NCBI GenBank assembly: GCA_963734185.1
Contig: CAVTGA010000002.1
Span: forward strand, 2,170,001 to 2,234,000
Length of the DNA stretch: 64,000 nucleotides
Reading direction: 5' to 3'
Source: PALSA-894 sp963734185
Lineage (GTDB): Bacteria; Pseudomonadota; Alphaproteobacteria; Rhizobiales; Xanthobacteraceae
A program made the position numbers and the translations under genes. Shown here piece after piece: positions 61,798 through 64,000 of this stretch (positions within the stretch are counted from its first letter, which is position 1; each line of letters opens with the position of its first letter). The notes beneath the pieces are model-generated. The model worked only from the letters and a program-made list of their open reading frames with translations. It had not been told where the DNA came from and did not search any database.

Positions 61798-62067
61798 GTG
61801 GCAAATCCGGAACTCGGGACCAAGCGCTTCTGCGCCGGCTGCAGCTTGAAATTCTACGATCTCAACCGGACGCCGATCGTCTGTCCGACCTGCGAAACCG
61901 TCTTCGTGGTGCCGAAGCCGGCGCCGGCGCGGCCGCGGCGCGTGTTCGATCGGCAAATCGCGCCCGCACCGCAGATGGCAACGGCGCAGACGGCGGATGT
62001 GTCGGCCGAGAACAAGGAGGACGCCGAAGTCGGCGTCCCCATGCTGGAGGAGATGGACGAGGAATAA
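61798..62067 (+). CDS. TIGR02300-family (FYDLN) zinc-ribbon protein
   Basis: 89-residue protein starting at GTG 61798 with VANPELGTKRFCAGCSLKFYDLN and a second pair in PIVCPTCETVF: two CxxC knuckles (residues 12-15 and 29-32) making a zinc ribbon, with the diagnostic FYDLNR. The C-terminal half is acidic and disordered (EMDEE at the end). AAGGA is six bases before GTG. Function unknown; conserved in alphaproteobacteria. An upstream in-frame ATG adds non-family sequence and is rejected. Confidence 0.9.
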   Translation: MANPELGTKRFCAGCSLKFYDLNRTPIVCPTCETVFVVPKPAPARPRRVFDRQIAPAPQMATAQTADVSAENKEDAEVGVPMLEEMDEE

Positions 62068-62125
62068 CCGCCGGCTCGCGCTGCGCTCCCCGGTTGCGGC
62101 GAGAGGTAGCGGAGAGAGAGCCGCG

Positions 62126-63106
62126 CTACTCCTTCTTCAACCCCGCGAACTGCGCGGCCTCGCGCGTGCGCTCGTACTCGTCCTTGAGGAACGCCGCGAA
62201 GCCGGCCGCGGTCATGAGCTCCGGCGTCGCCAGCTCGATGCCGAGCTCGCCCATGCGCTTCTGCAGCGCTTCGGCGGCGAGCGCCTTGACCAGCGCCTTC
62301 TGCAGTTGTTCGACGATCGCCGCCGGCGTCCCGGTCGGCGCAAGCAGGCCGATGTAGCTCGCGGCGGTGAAATCCTTCACGCCGCTCTCGATCATCGTGG
62401 GAACTTCGCTCGCAAGAGACGAACGCTTGGGCGCCGCGATCGCGATGAAGCGCGCCTTGCCATCGCGATGCAGCGCCAGCATGGCGGAGAACTCCGACAT
62501 CGCGCCGTGGATCGCGCCCCCGATCAGGTCCGGCATGATGGCGCCGCCGCTGCGATAGGGCACGTGGGTGAGCTTGGCCCCGGTCGCGGCATTGAAGCGC
62601 TCGAGCGTCATGTGCGAGGCGCTGCCGACGCCGGAGGTGCCGATGTTGACCGGGCTCTGCTTGGACAGCGCGACGATCTCCGCAACGGATTTGGCGGCGA
62701 CCTGCGGGTTCACGATCAACGCGTGCGGCGCGAGACTCGTGAGGCCGACCGGGACGAAATCCTTGAGCGGATCGTAGGCGAGCTTGGCCTGCACGAACGG
62801 GTTGACGGTGAGCGGCCCGTTCGAGCCGGAGAGCAGCGTGTAACCATCCGGATTGGCGCGCGCGACCTCGGCGGCGCCGAGGCTGCCGCCGGCCCCCGCG
62901 CGGTTGTCGATGATCACCGGTTGGCCGAGCGCTTCGGCCATGCGTTCGCCGACCAGGCGCGCCACGATATCGGCGTTGCCGCCGGGCGCGAACGGCACGA
63001 TCAGCCGGATCGGCCGCTCCGGATAGGCCGCGCGCGCGGTGTCTGGGAGAAGTGTTGCGGCCGGCGCAAGACCGGCGATCAACAGTGTTCGGCGTGAAAT
63101 GGGCAC
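62126..63106 (-). CDS. Bug-type (TTT) substrate-binding protein with Tat-like leader
   Basis: 326-residue periplasmic binding protein. GTG 63106 follows GGAGG by seven bases and gives a twin-arginine-like leader (SRRTLLIAGLAP) ending TARAA, then YPERPIRLIVPFAPGGNADIVARL and DGYTLLSGSNGPLTVNPFV. A longer frame (63205) merely translates an upstream repeat (RLCPPY). Fourth family member in the window, with no tctAB nearby. Ligand unknown. Confidence 0.92.
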   Translation of the reverse strand: MPISRRTLLIAGLAPAATLLPDTARAAYPERPIRLIVPFAPGGNADIVARLVGERMAEALGQPVIIDNRAGAGGSLGAAEVARANPDGYTLLSGSNGPLTVNPFVQAKLAYDPLKDFVPVGLTSLAPHALIVNPQVAAKSVAEIVALSKQSPVNIGTSGVGSASHMTLERFNAATGAKLTHVPYRSGGAIMPDLIGGAIHGAMSEFSAMLALHRDGKARFIAIAAPKRSSLASEVPTMIESGVKDFTAASYIGLLAPTGTPAAIVEQLQKALVKALAAEALQKRMGELGIELATPELMTAAGFAAFLKDEYERTREAAQFAGLKKE

Positions 63107-63139
63107 CGGTTTCCTCCAGTTTTTTCCTTCAACCGAGTC

Positions 63140-63291
63140 GTAGGGTGGGCAAAGGCGCGTCACCGTGGGTTCGAATTCGCACCGACTTCGCGCGCCTTTG
63201 CCCACGCGTACGTTTCATCCGCGTGGGAACGGCGCGGAATGCGTTTCGACGCATCATCGAGAAATGGGGGCCGCGCCTTTGCCCACCCTAC
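63140..63291. repeat. GTAGGGTGGGCAAAGGCGC-type dispersed repeat
   Basis: Left end GTAGGGTGGGCAAAGGCGCG, internal CGCGCCTTTGCCCACGCG, right end CGCGCCTTTGCCCACCCTAC. Same class as the units within the 210-bp tandem array. Fills the gap between the Bug gene and the amine-oxidase gene. Confidence 0.8.
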
Positions 63292-63298
63292 AATGTTG

Positions 63299-64000
63299 TT
63301 AGCATGCGATGCCGAGCGCGGCCATCGCCTGCCCGGCGGCTGCGACGCCGGTGCGGTAGGCGCCGTGCGCGGTCGAGAAGTCGACGGCCGAGCAGGCTTC
63401 GCCGGCGAAGAACAATCCGCCGACCGGCTCTGCCAGCGCGGCACGCGCGGCCTCGGCGCCGGGATGGCCGTAGGTATAGGCGCCGAGCGCGAAAGGATCG
63501 CGACCCCAGGCCGACTCCACGATTGCGTGCAGGCGTTTGCGCATGTCGTTGCCGAGCAGCGCGGCGATCTGCTCGACGGCGTGGCGCGCGAACGCGCCGT
63601 CGCCGTCCTGTTCGAGCGCGCGCGCAAACGCACCGCCGAAATAGCCCTCGATCAGGGGGCGGCCGAGCGAGCGCATGTGGTAGCTGCCGGTCGCGGTCGT
63701 GACGGTCGAGCCGAACAGCCGCGTCTCGGATGGCAAGTCCTCGGGATGATCGACGCGCAGGAACGCCTTGTCGGCGACGCCGAGCGGCAGCGCGTTCGCG
63801 GCGGCGAGCTTGTGCGGGATTTCGGGATGGAATGCGAGCGTGCCGGCTGCGATCACAGGCGGCGGCACGGTGACGATCGCGGCGCGCGCATCGAGCGCGC
63901 CTTGCGGCGTCGTGATGCGCACGCGCTTGCCTGCATGGTCGATGCGGGTCACCGGGCAACCGAGGCGGATATCGAGGCCGGCCGCGTAGGCCTCGACCAG
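63299..64000 (-). CDS. flavin-containing amine oxidase, 5' end outside window
   Basis: Only the C-terminal 233 residues are present; the frame is open through the right edge. The terminal flavin-binding motif GGLFFAGEACSAVDFSTAHG and AYRTGVAAAGQAM are typical of monoamine-oxidase-like FAD enzymes, as is AAIVTVPPPVIAAG in the middle. Substrate (amine, polyamine or amino acid) cannot be given. The stop TAA is at 63299-63301. Confidence 0.88.
   Translation of the reverse strand: MVEAYAAGLDIRLGCPVTRIDHAGKRVRITTPQGALDARAAIVTVPPPVIAAGTLAFHPEIPHKLAAANALPLGVADKAFLRVDHPEDLPSETRLFGSTVTTATGSYHMRSLGRPLIEGYFGGAFARALEQDGDGAFARHAVEQIAALLGNDMRKRLHAIVESAWGRDPFALGAYTYGHPGAEAARAALAEPVGGLFFAGEACSAVDFSTAHGAYRTGVAAAGQAMAALGIAC

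Overview
The window is high-GC, densely packed chromosomal DNA from an alphaproteobacterium. It is most likely a Hyphomicrobiales/Rhizobiales member near the Bradyrhizobium/Rhodopseudomonas/Pseudolabrys group. This is inferred from: a three-part pntAA-pntAB-pntB transhydrogenase preceded by a tiny aa3-type oxidase subunit IV gene; a TIGR02300-type 'FYDLN' zinc-ribbon protein; DUF465 genes near purEK; bS21 with a Gly/Pro-rich tail; TTAA-N7-TTAA (CtrA-type) boxes; and many tripartite-tricarboxylate (Bug) binding proteins. No rRNA, tRNA or CRISPR array was seen.

Layout. 1-5 kb: a DUF882/MepK-like M15 peptidase (cut by the left edge), an L,D-transpeptidase and an NtrC-type sigma-54 activator. 5-12 kb: oligoendopeptidase F, an ABC1 kinase, a Cys-rich exported protein and the transhydrogenase operon. 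12-21 kb: VOC protein, two beta-lactamase-fold serine hydrolases, DUF3574, alpha/beta hydrolase, HD-GYP/LuxR protein, a GNAT that looks internally deleted, a frameshifted methyltransferase and an amidase. 21-27 kb: TPR lipoprotein, rpsU, purK-purE, a visibly AT-richer three-gene operon (patatin phospholipase, broken PIN-like gene, unknown 265-aa protein), then two DUF465 genes.

27-39 kb: two Bug proteins and a cupin, a complete dipeptide-type ABC transporter operon divergent from a luciferase-like oxidoreductase, a GntR/FCD regulator, alpha/beta hydrolase and aldo/keto reductase. 39-50 kb: catalase-like protein, LodA-like CTQ oxidase, its LodB-like flavoprotein, an MFS transporter and two paralogous GMC oxidoreductases around an orphan HicB. 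50-53 kb: a RES/Xre toxin-antitoxin pair, an orphan BrnA and a PD-(D/E)XK nuclease-like gene. 53-64 kb: acyl-CoA synthetase, a 210-bp tandem repeat, glycerophosphodiesterase, propionyl-CoA synthetase, two more Bug proteins, two small XRE regulators (one with an in-frame amber codon), cytochrome P460, the FYDLN protein and a flavin amine oxidase cut by the right edge.

How genes work together. The 3-3 crosslink maker and a likely 3-3 endopeptidase sit together. The ABC operon, flavin oxidoreductase and GntR regulator look like one catabolic locus. The catalase-LodA-LodB set looks like a peroxide-producing amino-acid oxidase with its maturase and a detoxifier. The most unusual material is the AT-richer patatin/PIN/unknown operon between purE and DUF465, and the TA/nuclease islet at 50-53 kb. 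Many intergenic gaps hold dispersed palindromic repeats of at least five kinds, several overlapping stop codons.
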